A stretch of DNA of 18,658 nt from Nevskiaceae bacterium. GTDB lineage: Bacteria > Pseudomonadota > Gammaproteobacteria > Steroidobacterales > Steroidobacteraceae. Location of the stretch: contig JAITMN010000161.1 in assembly GCA_031277355.1 (NCBI GenBank), positions 1 to 18,658 of the forward strand, written 5' to 3'. The notes beneath the pieces were generated by a model. That model did no database searches and was not told the DNA's origin. It was given only the letters and a program-made list of their open reading frames with translations. A program made the position numbers and the translations under genes. Below are positions 1 through 6,924 of this stretch, piece by piece; the stretch's first letter is position 1; each line of letters opens with the position of its first letter.

Positions 1-738
1 GCTCGCGACGCCGACGGCGACACGCTGAGCTATTCGATCTCGAACAAGCCCTCCTGGGCCGTCTTCAGCATCGCCACAGGGCAGTTGAGCGGGCAACCCA
101 CCTCATCGCAGGTGGGCAAGACCGACCGCAACATCGTGATTTCGGTCAGCGATGGTCAGGCCAGAGTGTCTCTGCCCGCGTTCGCGATCACGGTGAGCGC
201 AGCGCCGATTGTTACCGCGCCGATTGTCGTGGCGAATCCGACGCCGAATCCGACGACGCCGAATCCGGCACCGAGTCCGCCGCAAAATACGTCTTCGGGC
301 TCATCGAACACGTCATCGGGGAACACCTCTTCAGGAAATACCTCTTCAGGAAATACCTCTTCAGGAAATACATCTTCGGGGAATACTTCTTCGGGAAACA
401 CCTCATCGGGGAACACTTCCCCAGGCACGAGTCAGACGCCGGCGACCAACATCCCTCCTCCGCCCCCGCCCACCACCAGCGGCACTGCGACGGTAAGCTG
501 GCTACCGCCTACGCAGAACACCGATGGCACGGAACTGGTCGATCTGGCCGGCTACCGCGTCTACCACGGCACGAACCCGAACTCACTGACCGACGTGCGG
601 ATAATCTCAAACCCCGGTATCACGCTCTTTGTGTTCGACAACCTGGCCAGCGGCAGGCACTACTTCGCGGTGAGCGCGGTCAACGCCGGCGGCACGGAAA
701 GCTCGTTGTCGGAGACGCACTCCAAGTCGATTCCGTAG
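1..738 (+). CDS. Secreted Ig-domain / fibronectin-III-like protein, C-terminal part (5' end outside window)
   Basis: The frame is open from base 1 with no start in view, so this is the last 245 codons of a longer gene. The first ~65 residues are the end of a putative Ig domain (He_PIG-like: an ASDADGD-like calcium-type motif, KPSWA, the G-x-LSG-x-P turn, VSDG). A low-complexity Pro/Asn/Thr linker follows, then pentapeptide NTSSG repeats, a run of prolines, and a final fibronectin-III-like domain of about 85 residues (GTATVSW to the end). The Ig and FnIII parts are clearly paralogous to the protein at 3680-4867; the repeat linker is not shared. No C-terminal sorting signal (PEP-CTERM or LPXTG) is visible. 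It ends 11 bases from the convergent kinase gene, with no terminator between. A surface or matrix role is inferred from domains and neighbours; the exact function is unknown. Confidence 0.85.
   Translation, partial: ARDADGDTLSYSISNKPSWAVFSIATGQLSGQPTSSQVGKTDRNIVISVSDGQARVSLPAFAITVSAAPIVTAPIVVANPTPNPTTPNPAPSPPQNTSSGSSNTSSGNTSSGNTSSGNTSSGNTSSGNTSSGNTSSGNTSPGTSQTPATNIPPPPPPTTSGTATVSWLPPTQNTDGTELVDLAGYRVYHGTNPNSLTDVRIISNPGITLFVFDNLASGRHYFAVSAVNAGGTESSLSETHSKSIP
307..426 (+). repeat. Eight 15-bp in-frame repeats encoding NTSSG
   Basis: Eight consecutive 15-bp units encode Asn-Thr-Ser-Ser-Gly; the last reads NTSPG. A ninth, separated unit sits at 286-300. The central units are almost identical at the DNA level (AA[T/C]ACCTCTTCAGGA), while outer units differ at wobble bases. 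This fits growth by slipped-strand duplication in the middle of the array. The array forms a flexible linker between the Ig and FnIII parts and could vary in length between strains without frameshift. Confidence 0.9.
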
Positions 739-749
739 ACGACCAACCT

Positions 750-1679
750 TCAACCTTCGGCCTTCTGATCGCCATACCCTTCGGCATAGCCATAGCCGTA
801 TCCATAACGGCCTTCGGAAATGCCACGGCGGCCCTGATTGAGCACCACGCTCACACGCACGCGCTCGCCCAGCGATTCGACCGCATCGACCACCGCATGG
901 CGCGGCGTCTTGCCCGCACGCACCACCAGCACCACATGACCCATCGACGTGGCCAAGGCATTGGCCTCGCTGGACACCAGCAGCGGCGGTGAATCAAACA
1001 GCGCGATGCAGCGCGGATTGCGCGCAATGATCTGCGCGGCAATCTCCCGCATGCGAACACTCGACAGCAATTCCGTGGCCGCATCGCTGCGCGTGCCGGC
1101 CGGAAGTATCGACAGCCCCGCCACGTCGGTGGGCAGGATCAAATCGGCCACATTCAAGCTGCGATTGGCCAGCAGGTCCATCAAACCCGGCTGATCCTCC
1201 ACGCCGAAAATCTTGCTGACATGCGGCTTGGCCACATCGCCATCCACCAGCACCACCGAACTGTCTTTCTCGCGCGCCAGACTCAGCGCCAGATTGATGC
1301 TGGTGAAGGTCTTGCCATCGCCCGGCAATGCGCTTGCCATCATCACCAGACGCGGGCTGGGCAGGTCGGCTTGATCTTCGGGAACCGGCTGAAACGCCAG
1401 TTCCAGCAAGGGGCGCTTGATCCGGCGGTATTCGTCGGCGAAGCGACGGTCCTGCTGTGTTTCCGGCAGATAGCCCGCCAGACGCAACGCCCTGCGGTCG
1501 ATGAACAGGCGCGGCTCGGTATGCGCAGAATCCGGCGCAATCGACACGGTGGCGATGGGCGGTGGCGATGCCGAGCCGGTGGAAGCCGGCGCATAAGCCA
1601 CAACGTCAACCGGGCTTACCGGCGCAGGGCCTGCGCCACGGCGGCGCACTTTATCAAGGGCTCGTTCTACGACGCTCAT
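750..1679 (-). CDS. Exopolysaccharide tyrosine autokinase (BY-kinase, XrtA-locus type)
   Basis: This is a 309-residue cytoplasmic bacterial tyrosine kinase that works with the chain-length determinant encoded just upstream to control polymerisation and export of an exopolysaccharide. It has a Walker A motif ALPGDGKT (117-124), a Walker A' motif VVLVDGD (142-148) and a Walker B motif IALFDSPP (225-232). The C-terminal tyrosine cluster (Y292, 294, 296, 298, 302) is the usual autophosphorylation site. The EYRRIKRPLL segment near residue 83 is typical of the kinases in XrtA/PEP-CTERM exopolysaccharide loci. I chose the ATG at 1679 because it overlaps the upstream stop as TGATG and gives the family's normal N-terminus (MSVVERALDK); the longer open frame upstream lies inside the previous gene. 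Substrate and sugar are unknown. Confidence 0.92.
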   Translation of the reverse strand: MSVVERALDKVRRRGAGPAPVSPVDVVAYAPASTGSASPPPIATVSIAPDSAHTEPRLFIDRRALRLAGYLPETQQDRRFADEYRRIKRPLLELAFQPVPEDQADLPSPRLVMMASALPGDGKTFTSINLALSLAREKDSSVVLVDGDVAKPHVSKIFGVEDQPGLMDLLANRSLNVADLILPTDVAGLSILPAGTRSDAATELLSSVRMREIAAQIIARNPRCIALFDSPPLLVSSEANALATSMGHVVLVVRAGKTPRHAVVDAVESLGERVRVSVVLNQGRRGISEGRYGYGYGYAEGYGDQKAEG

Positions 1680-3268
1680 CAGCCGGCACCTCCCAAATGG
1701 AAGCGAACTCCGAGTCGAGACAGCATCACCGCTACCAGCAGCCCCACCACCAGCACCGAAAATGCGCCCGCGAAACGCAGCAGTTCCGAGCGAGTCTCGG
1801 CGCGCAGCCGGTCGGGGAAGGCCGAACTGACAACGCCCAACACGGGCACACTGAGCATCTCCTGCAAGCCGCTGAGCGAGCCGATGACCGGATTCAGCAG
1901 GTGCAGCCCATAGCACAGCGCACCACCGGCGCCGGCGGCCACAATGAACACACCGGCCAGCATCAGCAGACGCGCCGGCGACACCGGCCCAAAGGGCGCC
2001 GTGGTGGGCTTCACCACATCAAAGCGCACGGAACCGGCGTTATCGGCGCGCTCGCCGAGCCGCGCCTTTTCGTAGTTGGCCAGCAACGTGGTGTACTGCG
2101 CCTTGTTGAAGTCATAGTCGCGGTTCAACTGCGCATATTCGGCTTCCACCTGCGGCGCCACGTCCAGACGCTCGCGCAACTGCGCCGCTCTGGCCTCGTG
2201 CTGCACCAACTGATTGCGCAGTGAGGCGATCTCCACCTCGACCTGATTCAATTGCAGCATGATGTTCTGATACACCGGATTCAGACTCGCGCCGCTGGCA
2301 GCGGCCGCGCCGGCATCGCCACGACGCAGGCTCTGGATTTCCGCCTCGCGCCGCTCGTTCAATTCACGCAATGTGTTGCGTGCGGCAATCACATCCGGAT
2401 GCTTCTCGGTGAAGCGTTGCAGCAGATCGTCGATGCGCGCCTGCGTATCTTTGATGCGCGTGAGTGTGTCGCTGCCGCCGATGGCTCCACCGGTCGACGT
2501 CACGCCCGTGGCCGCACTGATCGCCGCCTCGCCTCGCGACTGGCGGTTCAACTCCGCGCGGCGCGCTTCGGCAATTTTCAAATCGTTGCGCAGTTTGGCA
2601 GCCGCATCCAGTTCGGCTTGCATCTGTCCGAAATATCCGCCCTGCTCGGTAGGCATCAGACCAATGTTGGCCTTCTTGAAATCCGCCAGGCGCGTTTCGG
2701 CCTCGCTCAGCTTCACCTCGTAGGAGCGAATCTCCTCCTCAAGGAATTTCTGCGCGTTTTCACTGCCTTCCCGGCGCTGACCCAGTACGTCTTCGATGAA
2801 GGCGTTCTTCACTGTTTCGATCACGTCAATGGCGCGATCACGCTGCGCGTCTTGATAGGCAAACGAAAAGATCACGTTTTCGGCGTTGCCCTGGACGTAT
2901 TCCACCTCCACGGTCACGCCGCTGGCAAGGCCCTGCAGAATTCCTGCCACCTTGACCTGATCAACGACGTCATCGGTGAGCAAGCCCGCCGTGCGCGCAA
3001 TGCGCTCCAGACTCGGCCCGGACAACAGCGACTGACCCACGCGATTCAATTGCGCGACGACATCCTGCGCCACGGTAAAATCCGTGACGTACGGACGCAG
3101 CGCCGTGGCGTCAACGGACAGACTGGCCGCAGCCTCGTAACGATCAGGCAACGCAAACACGGCAGCCCATCCCAGCAACGCAACACCGGCAGCAAGCGCC
3201 AAGCCCAGCCATCTGTAACGCCAGGCGCTGCGTGCCTCGTCGTATAACCTGACGACGACTTCCTTCAT
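1679..3268 (-). CDS. Polysaccharide chain-length determinant (Wzz/Wzc-like, XrtA-locus type)
   Basis: This is a 529-residue inner-membrane polysaccharide co-polymerase. A short cytoplasmic N-terminus leads to a membrane helix (about 20-40). A large periplasmic part follows, rich in coiled coil (about 170-245, 270-315 and 335-405), then a second helix (about 433-453) and an unusual third hydrophobic segment (about 500-517). The N-terminal Wzz signature (YRWLGLALAAGVALLGWAA, then LPDRYEAAA) and the FNKAQYTTLLANYEKA segment before the second helix match the chain-length proteins of XrtA loci. The ATG at 3268 has a good GAGG site 8 bases upstream; the open frame beyond it is a leader, not protein. 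It is coupled by a 1-base stop/start overlap to the kinase, so the two are one operon. The glycosyltransferases and Wza of this locus are not in the window. Confidence 0.9.
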   Translation of the reverse strand: MKEVVVRLYDEARSAWRYRWLGLALAAGVALLGWAAVFALPDRYEAAASLSVDATALRPYVTDFTVAQDVVAQLNRVGQSLLSGPSLERIARTAGLLTDDVVDQVKVAGILQGLASGVTVEVEYVQGNAENVIFSFAYQDAQRDRAIDVIETVKNAFIEDVLGQRREGSENAQKFLEEEIRSYEVKLSEAETRLADFKKANIGLMPTEQGGYFGQMQAELDAAAKLRNDLKIAEARRAELNRQSRGEAAISAATGVTSTGGAIGGSDTLTRIKDTQARIDDLLQRFTEKHPDVIAARNTLRELNERREAEIQSLRRGDAGAAAASGASLNPVYQNIMLQLNQVEVEIASLRNQLVQHEARAAQLRERLDVAPQVEAEYAQLNRDYDFNKAQYTTLLANYEKARLGERADNAGSVRFDVVKPTTAPFGPVSPARLLMLAGVFIVAAGAGGALCYGLHLLNPVIGSLSGLQEMLSVPVLGVVSSAFPDRLRAETRSELLRFAGAFSVLVVGLLVAVMLSRLGVRFHLGGAG

Positions 3269-3496
3269 ATAGACCTCACTAGGTCCAGGCCGACCATCGG
3301 CCCTTTGGCGAATTTCACGGCGGCAGTGTAACAGAGGCTTTCGACGCCGCTGCTTGACGCACGTCGCATCACGGCAAAATGGCCTCCACGAACGCAGCGT
3401 CGCAGCACATTGTTCGGCAATGAGATCGCCGTCACAAAGCCGCTGTCTCGACGCCAAAATCATTCTCACAACGCGACCGTCGTCACATTGAGACAG
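3269..3496. other. Divergent intergenic region between the chain-length gene and the riboswitch
   Basis: About 230 bases hold no convincing gene. They must contain the promoter of the minus-strand polysaccharide operon. I see two weak dyads: CATTG/CAATG with a 5-base loop at 3408-3422, and CTGTCTC/GAGACAG at 3443-3449 and 3490-3496, just before the proposed plus-strand promoter. I found no clear sigma-54 site (GG/GC elements) on either strand. Confidence 0.4.
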
Positions 3497-3525
3497 TTGT
3501 CGGCACCGCGTCGAGCCTGTAAGTT
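3497..3525 (+). promoter_or_regulatory. Possible sigma-70 promoter for the riboswitch transcript
   Basis: A TTGTCG hexamer (3497-3502), a 17-base spacer and TAAGTT (3520-3525) preceded by TG resemble a sigma-70 promoter. Transcription would begin near 3532, a few bases before the aptamer, which is where a riboswitch promoter should sit. The -10 match is only moderate, so this is an inference from position and spacing. Confidence 0.35.
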
Positions 3526-3540
3526 TGTCCCCAGTTTTTT

Positions 3541-3607
3541 GGCAAATCCGTCGCGAGGCGGAGACGCAAAGCTTCCGGTCTGCACACATGCAGATAGCGG
3601 GGTTGCC
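3541..3607 (+). promoter_or_regulatory. Cyclic di-GMP class I riboswitch aptamer (GEMM-I)
   Basis: The RNA senses the second messenger c-di-GMP. The closing stem is GGCAA (3541-3545) with TTGCC (3603-3607). A second stem, TCCGTC/GGCGGA, is capped by a GCGA loop of the GNRA type, which in this class docks into the neighbouring helix. It is followed by the signature GACGCAAAGC, then TTCCGG, a 6-bp stem TCTGCA/TGCAGA, and TAGCGGGGTT. Order, spacing and the conserved joining bases agree with the GEMM-I consensus. It lies upstream of the Ig/FnIII gene on the same strand. Ligand class is judged from sequence only; a class variant binding cGAMP cannot be excluded, because that depends on a single aptamer position. 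Confidence 0.9.
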
Positions 3608-3630
3608 GGTCGGAGGCCGTACCCTTCGAT

Positions 3631-3680
3631 TGTCAGCTCACTGAAGGTTTTGCGGATGTAAACCTTGAGGAGAGCTGACA
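3631..3680 (+). promoter_or_regulatory. Riboswitch expression platform: hairpin over the RBS and start codon
   Basis: TGTCAGCTC (3631-3639) is the exact complement of GAGCTGACA (3672-3680). Inside it AAGGTTT (3644-3650) is the exact complement of AAACCTT (3660-3666). The ribosome binding site GAGGAG (3667-3672) lies in the internal loop and inner edge, and the first base of the ATG is in the stem. There is no U-tract, so control is most likely at translation. Whether c-di-GMP favours or opens this hairpin cannot be read from the sequence. Confidence 0.75.
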
Positions 3681-4867
3681 TGTCGACGACGACGCATCTG
3701 TGGTTCCGGGGACTCTGGGCCGTTCTGTTGACCTTCGGCCTGTTGGCCACCGCCAACGCCGCCACACCCACCATCAGCGGAAACCCGCCCACCTCGATAG
3801 CCGTGGGTTCCACCTACAGTTTCACTCCCAGCGCCAGCGACCGCGATCGCAACACGCGGCTGAGATTCTCCATCTCCAACATGCCCCGCTGGATGAGCTT
3901 CGACTCGAACTCCGGCCGCCTGTCCGGCAAGCCCACAAACTCCAACGTGGGCACCTATCGCGACATCCGAATCACGGTGAGCGATGGCCGAAACAAGGAC
4001 TCGCTGCGATCCTTCACGATCACCGTCAAGGCCGCCACGAACACCGCGCCGACAATCAGCGGCACGCCTGCCACCTCGGTGAAGGCCGGTTCCAGCTATT
4101 CGTTCACGCCCACCGCCAGCGATGCCAACGGCGACGCGCTGAGCTTCACGGTGCAGAACAAGCCCTCGTGGGCCACGATCAACGTCTCCAACGGCCGTCT
4201 GTCGGGCACGCCCAGCAGCTCGAACGTCGGCACCTACTCCAACATCGTGATTTCGGTCAGCGACGGCAAGACCAGCACGCCGCTGAAGGCGTTCAGCATT
4301 ACGGTTGCCTCCGCCGTCACCAACACCACGCCGACGATTTCGGGCACGCCGAGCACGACAGTTCAGGCCGGCTCGCGCTATTCCTTCACGCCCACCGCCA
4401 GCGATGCGGATGGTCAGAAGCTGACCTTCGCGATCACGGGCAAGCCGGTCTGGGCCGCTTTCGACTCCGCCACCGGCGCGCTGACCGGCACGCCGGATTC
4501 CTCGCGGGTGGGCACGTACTCGAACATCAAGATTTCGGTCAGCGATGGCTCGGCTTCGCGCTCGCTGACGGCCTTCGCGATCAACGTCACCGCCGTGGGC
4601 AGCGGCTCCGGCGCCGCCACGCTGAGCTGGTACGCCCCGACGCAGAACACCGATGGCTCGGCGCTGACGAACCTGAGCGGCTACAAGGCCTACCACGGCA
4701 CCAGCGCCAACTCGCTCACCGACGTGCGCACGATCTCAAGCCCCGGCATCACGACCTTTGTGTTCGAGCAGCTCCCGGCCGGCACGCACTACTTCGCGGT
4801 GGCGGCGGTGAACGCTGCGGGCGTGGAGAGCGCGCGCTCCACCGTGGTCAGCAAGGTGATCCGGTAA
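3680..4867 (+). CDS. Secreted protein with three putative Ig domains and a fibronectin-III-like domain, under c-di-GMP riboswitch
   Basis: This is a 395-residue exported protein. Residues 1-27 form a Sec signal peptide: basic HLWFR start, hydrophobic core, and ANA just before the predicted cleavage. Three He_PIG-type Ig repeats follow (about 29-116, 124-209 and 217-304). Each has a PTISG-x-P start, YSFTP, ASDxxxxxL, a G-x-L-x-G-x-P turn, GTY and VSDG. A fibronectin-III-like domain (about 310-395, with LSGYKAYHG and HYFAVAAVN) ends the chain. The ATG at 3680 has GAGGAG seven bases upstream and begins the signal peptide; the in-frame TTG at 3665 lies inside the regulatory hairpin. No membrane anchor or sorting signal is visible, so release, or binding to matrix or surface, is likely. 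With the c-di-GMP leader and polysaccharide neighbours, a biofilm matrix or adhesin role is a reasonable inference, not proven. Confidence 0.93.
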   Translation: MSTTTHLWFRGLWAVLLTFGLLATANAATPTISGNPPTSIAVGSTYSFTPSASDRDRNTRLRFSISNMPRWMSFDSNSGRLSGKPTNSNVGTYRDIRITVSDGRNKDSLRSFTITVKAATNTAPTISGTPATSVKAGSSYSFTPTASDANGDALSFTVQNKPSWATINVSNGRLSGTPSSSNVGTYSNIVISVSDGKTSTPLKAFSITVASAVTNTTPTISGTPSTTVQAGSRYSFTPTASDADGQKLTFAITGKPVWAAFDSATGALTGTPDSSRVGTYSNIKISVSDGSASRSLTAFAINVTAVGSGSGAATLSWYAPTQNTDGSALTNLSGYKAYHGTSANSLTDVRTISSPGITTFVFEQLPAGTHYFAVAAVNAAGVESARSTVVSKVIR

Positions 4868-4923
4868 GGCAAGGGCAACGAGTCCCGGCGCGGTCTTCTC
4901 CTCACCGCGCCGGACACGACTTG

Positions 4924-4955
4924 AAAAAAAAGCGCCGGTTCACGGCGCTTTTTTT
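4924..4955. terminator. Bidirectional intrinsic terminator
   Basis: The 7-bp stem AGCGCCG/CGGCGCT (4931-4937 and 4943-4949) with loop GTTCA has eight A's before it and seven T's after it. It can therefore end both the plus-strand Ig/FnIII transcript and the minus-strand citrate synthase transcript. Confidence 0.93.
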
Positions 4956-4986
4956 GGTCTGGCGATTTCAGCCAGTGCAGCGCTTT

Positions 4987-6282
4987 TCAGCGCTTGCCAA
5001 TCTCGACGTAATCGCGCTTGCCCGGCCCGGTGTACAACTGCCTCGGACGGCCAATGCGCATCGCCGGATCAGCGATCATCTCCTGCCAGTGCGCCACCCA
5101 ACCCACGGCCCGCGCCACGGCGAACATCACCGTGAACATCGCACGCGGGATGTTCAGCGCGCTGTAGATCACGCCGCTGTAGAAATCCACATTCGGATAC
5201 AGCTTGCGCTCGACGAAGTAGTCGTCCTTCAGCGCGATCTCTTCGAGCTTCAGCGCCAGTTCGAACAGCGGGTTGTTGGTCTGACCCAGGCTCTTGAGCA
5301 CCTTGTGACAGGCGGCGCGAATGATCTTCGCACGCGGGTCGAAGTTCTTGTACACGCGATGCCCGAAACCCATGAGGCGAAAATGGCTGGATTTGTCCTT
5401 CGCCATCGCCAGGTACTTGGGAATGTTGTCGACGGTGCCGATCTGTTCCAGCATCGCCAGCACCGCTTCGTTGGCCCCGCCATGCGCCGGACCCCACAAC
5501 GCCGCTACGCCGGCGGAAATCGCCGCATAGGGATTGGTGCCGGTGCTGCCGGCCAGCCGCACCGTGGACGTGCTGGCGTTCTGCTCATGATCCGCATGCA
5601 GGATGAACAGCAGGTCGAGCGCCTCGGCCGCCACCGGGTTCACGATGTACGGCGCGCAGGGCACCGCAAAGAACATGTGCAGCAGATTCTCGCAGTAGCT
5701 CAGATCATTGCGCGGATAGACGAAGGGCTGGCCCAGCGAATGTTTGTGCGCGGCGGCGGCAATGGTCGGCAGCTTGGCGATGACCCGATGCGCGAAAATC
5801 TCGCGGTGACGCGGGTTATGGATGTCCATCGTGTCGTGATAGAACGCCGACATCGAGGCCACCACCGCCGACACCATCGCCATCGGGTGCGCGTTGTGAT
5901 GAAAGCCATTGTAGAAGCGCAGCAACGACTCATTGATCATCGTGTGATGACGGATGTCGTTGGTGAACTTGTCGAGCTGCCCGGCGCCCGGCAACTCGCC
6001 GTTGAGCAGCAGGTAGCACACCTCCATGTAGCTGCTCTTTTCGGCAAGCTGCTCGATCGGGTAGCCGCGGTGCATCAGCACGCCGGCGTCGCCGTCGATG
6101 TAGGTGATCTTGCTGTCGCAGGCGGCGGTGACGCCGAAACCTGGATCAATCGTGAAGGCGTCAAATTCCTTCGGCAGCGATGCAACATCAATTACATCGG
6201 GACCTAGGGTGCCCGAACGAAAAGGCAACACCGCCTTTTTGCCGGAGCTGACTTCCGTGAGCTCGAACTTCTTGTCTGCCAT
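4987..6282 (-). CDS. gltA: Citrate synthase (type II)
   Basis: This cytoplasmic enzyme condenses acetyl-CoA with oxaloacetate to citrate, the entry step of the TCA cycle. The 431 residues match the usual 427-435 of the hexameric proteobacterial form. Catalytic residues are in their expected motifs: H267 in LWGPAHGGAN, H308 in FGHRVYK, and D366 in NVDFYSG. The HADHEQNAST segment near residue 230 is also characteristic. The ATG at 6282 gives the normal N-terminus (MADKKFELT); only a weak AGG precedes it. It lies 67 bases downstream of rpmE on the same strand and may share its transcript. A strong terminator follows the gene. Confidence 0.98.
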   Translation of the reverse strand: MADKKFELTEVSSGKKAVLPFRSGTLGPDVIDVASLPKEFDAFTIDPGFGVTAACDSKITYIDGDAGVLMHRGYPIEQLAEKSSYMEVCYLLLNGELPGAGQLDKFTNDIRHHTMINESLLRFYNGFHHNAHPMAMVSAVVASMSAFYHDTMDIHNPRHREIFAHRVIAKLPTIAAAAHKHSLGQPFVYPRNDLSYCENLLHMFFAVPCAPYIVNPVAAEALDLLFILHADHEQNASTSTVRLAGSTGTNPYAAISAGVAALWGPAHGGANEAVLAMLEQIGTVDNIPKYLAMAKDKSSHFRLMGFGHRVYKNFDPRAKIIRAACHKVLKSLGQTNNPLFELALKLEEIALKDDYFVERKLYPNVDFYSGVIYSALNIPRAMFTVMFAVARAVGWVAHWQEMIADPAMRIGRPRQLYTGPGKRDYVEIGKR

Positions 6283-6330
6283 GGGCTTGAACCTGCGAAA
6301 CGTAGCCGATCAAGCCTACACTAACATCGA

Positions 6331-6362
6331 GGCTTGTGCCGATACGGGCTTATGCCGATACG
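6331..6362. repeat. 16-bp tandem duplication across the rpmE stop codon
   Basis: GGCTTGTGCCGATACG (6331-6346) is followed directly by GGCTTATGCCGATACG (6347-6362), 15 of 16 bases equal. The rpmE TAA stop (6352-6350) falls in the second copy, at the one base that differs. Confidence 0.85.
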
Positions 6363-6565
6363 GATCGGCTCGCATAGCGCTTGCGGAATTTATCGACGCG
6401 ACCGGCGGTGTCGACGATCTTCTGCTTGCCCGTGTAGAACGGGTGACAGTTGGAACACACTTCCAGTTGCAAGTCGTGATCCAGCGTCGAGCCGGTTTTG
6501 AACGTGTTGCCGCAGCTGCAAACAACGTTGATTGCCTTGTACTCGGGATGGGTCTCGGCCTTCAT
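6350..6565 (-). CDS. rpmE: 50S ribosomal protein L31 (zinc-binding form)
   Basis: This 71-residue protein sits in the large ribosomal subunit at the bridge to the small subunit. It carries all four zinc ligands of the C+ form: C16 and C18 in VCSCG, C37 and C40 in CSNCH. It is therefore the zinc-requiring paralogue, not the zinc-free one made under zinc shortage. The ATG at 6565 starts the canonical MKAETHPEYK with GGAG six bases upstream; an in-frame TTG four codons earlier is rejected. The C-terminal residues and the stop codon lie in a small tandem duplication. Confidence 0.97.
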   Translation of the reverse strand: MKAETHPEYKAINVVCSCGNTFKTGSTLDHDLQLEVCSNCHPFYTGKQKIVDTAGRVDKFRKRYASRSVSA

Positions 6566-6924
6566 GATGCGCTCCAAAAAGGGGCGCGCAGTCTACCGGG
6601 GAGTGCGCCGGGGAACAACCACCCGATGAAGTCTTTGAGACAGTTTCTCAAGACCGGGGCCACCCCCGCCAAACTCCCGCCCGCCTTATCCACAAATTCT
6701 GTGGATAACTCTGTGTACGGCGAAGTGGGCCTCGGCACGGGAATGCTGGAAAACAGCGAAAATGCAGCTTTGGTTAAATTGTGACCAGGGTATTTCACCC
6801 TAATTCTTCAATGAGTTACGAATGACTCATGTCACACAAGGGTGCATATCGCGTGTAACAGTGCAGTTTCTGGCCCGCCGGAGGCTGCTGTGGATATAAG
6901 GCCCTCCCCGCAGTGCAAAATCGC
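6566..6924. other. 359-bp intergenic region between rpmE and hemW, with DnaA boxes and an AT-rich stretch
   Basis: No gene is visible. The region holds the rpmE promoter (not pinned down), a bulged hairpin near 6632-6653 (TCTTTGAG/CTCAAGA), an inverted pair of DnaA boxes (6686-6708), and an AT-rich stretch at about 6770-6830. That stretch contains AGGGT/ACCCT and ATGAGT/ACTCAT dyads. A third near-perfect DnaA box, TGTGGATAT, lies at 6889-6897. Confidence 0.6.
6686..6708. promoter_or_regulatory. Two perfect DnaA boxes in inverted orientation
   Basis: TTATCCACA (6686-6694) and its exact reverse complement TGTGGATAA (6700-6708) are separated by five bases. Each equals the nine-base consensus DnaA box. 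They may control rpmE, titrate DnaA, or belong to a replication origin. The usual oriC neighbours (dnaA, dnaN, rpmH, gidA) are not in the window. Confidence 0.6.

Noticed and set aside
286..426. CRISPR-like regular repeats
   Set aside because: The units are 15 bp with no spacers and are in frame, encoding NTSSG. This is a protein-coding repeat.
2252..3247. 331-codon plus-strand open frame
   Set aside because: Antisense shadow of the chain-length determinant.
3700..6207. 835-codon plus-strand open frame
   Set aside because: It crosses the Ig/FnIII gene in another frame, the terminator and the antisense of citrate synthase. The His/Arg/Gln-rich translation is typical of a GC-rich shadow frame.
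6686..6897. Calling this region oriC outright
   Set aside because: Only two perfect boxes and one near match, with no origin-linked genes in view. Kept as a DnaA-box cluster.
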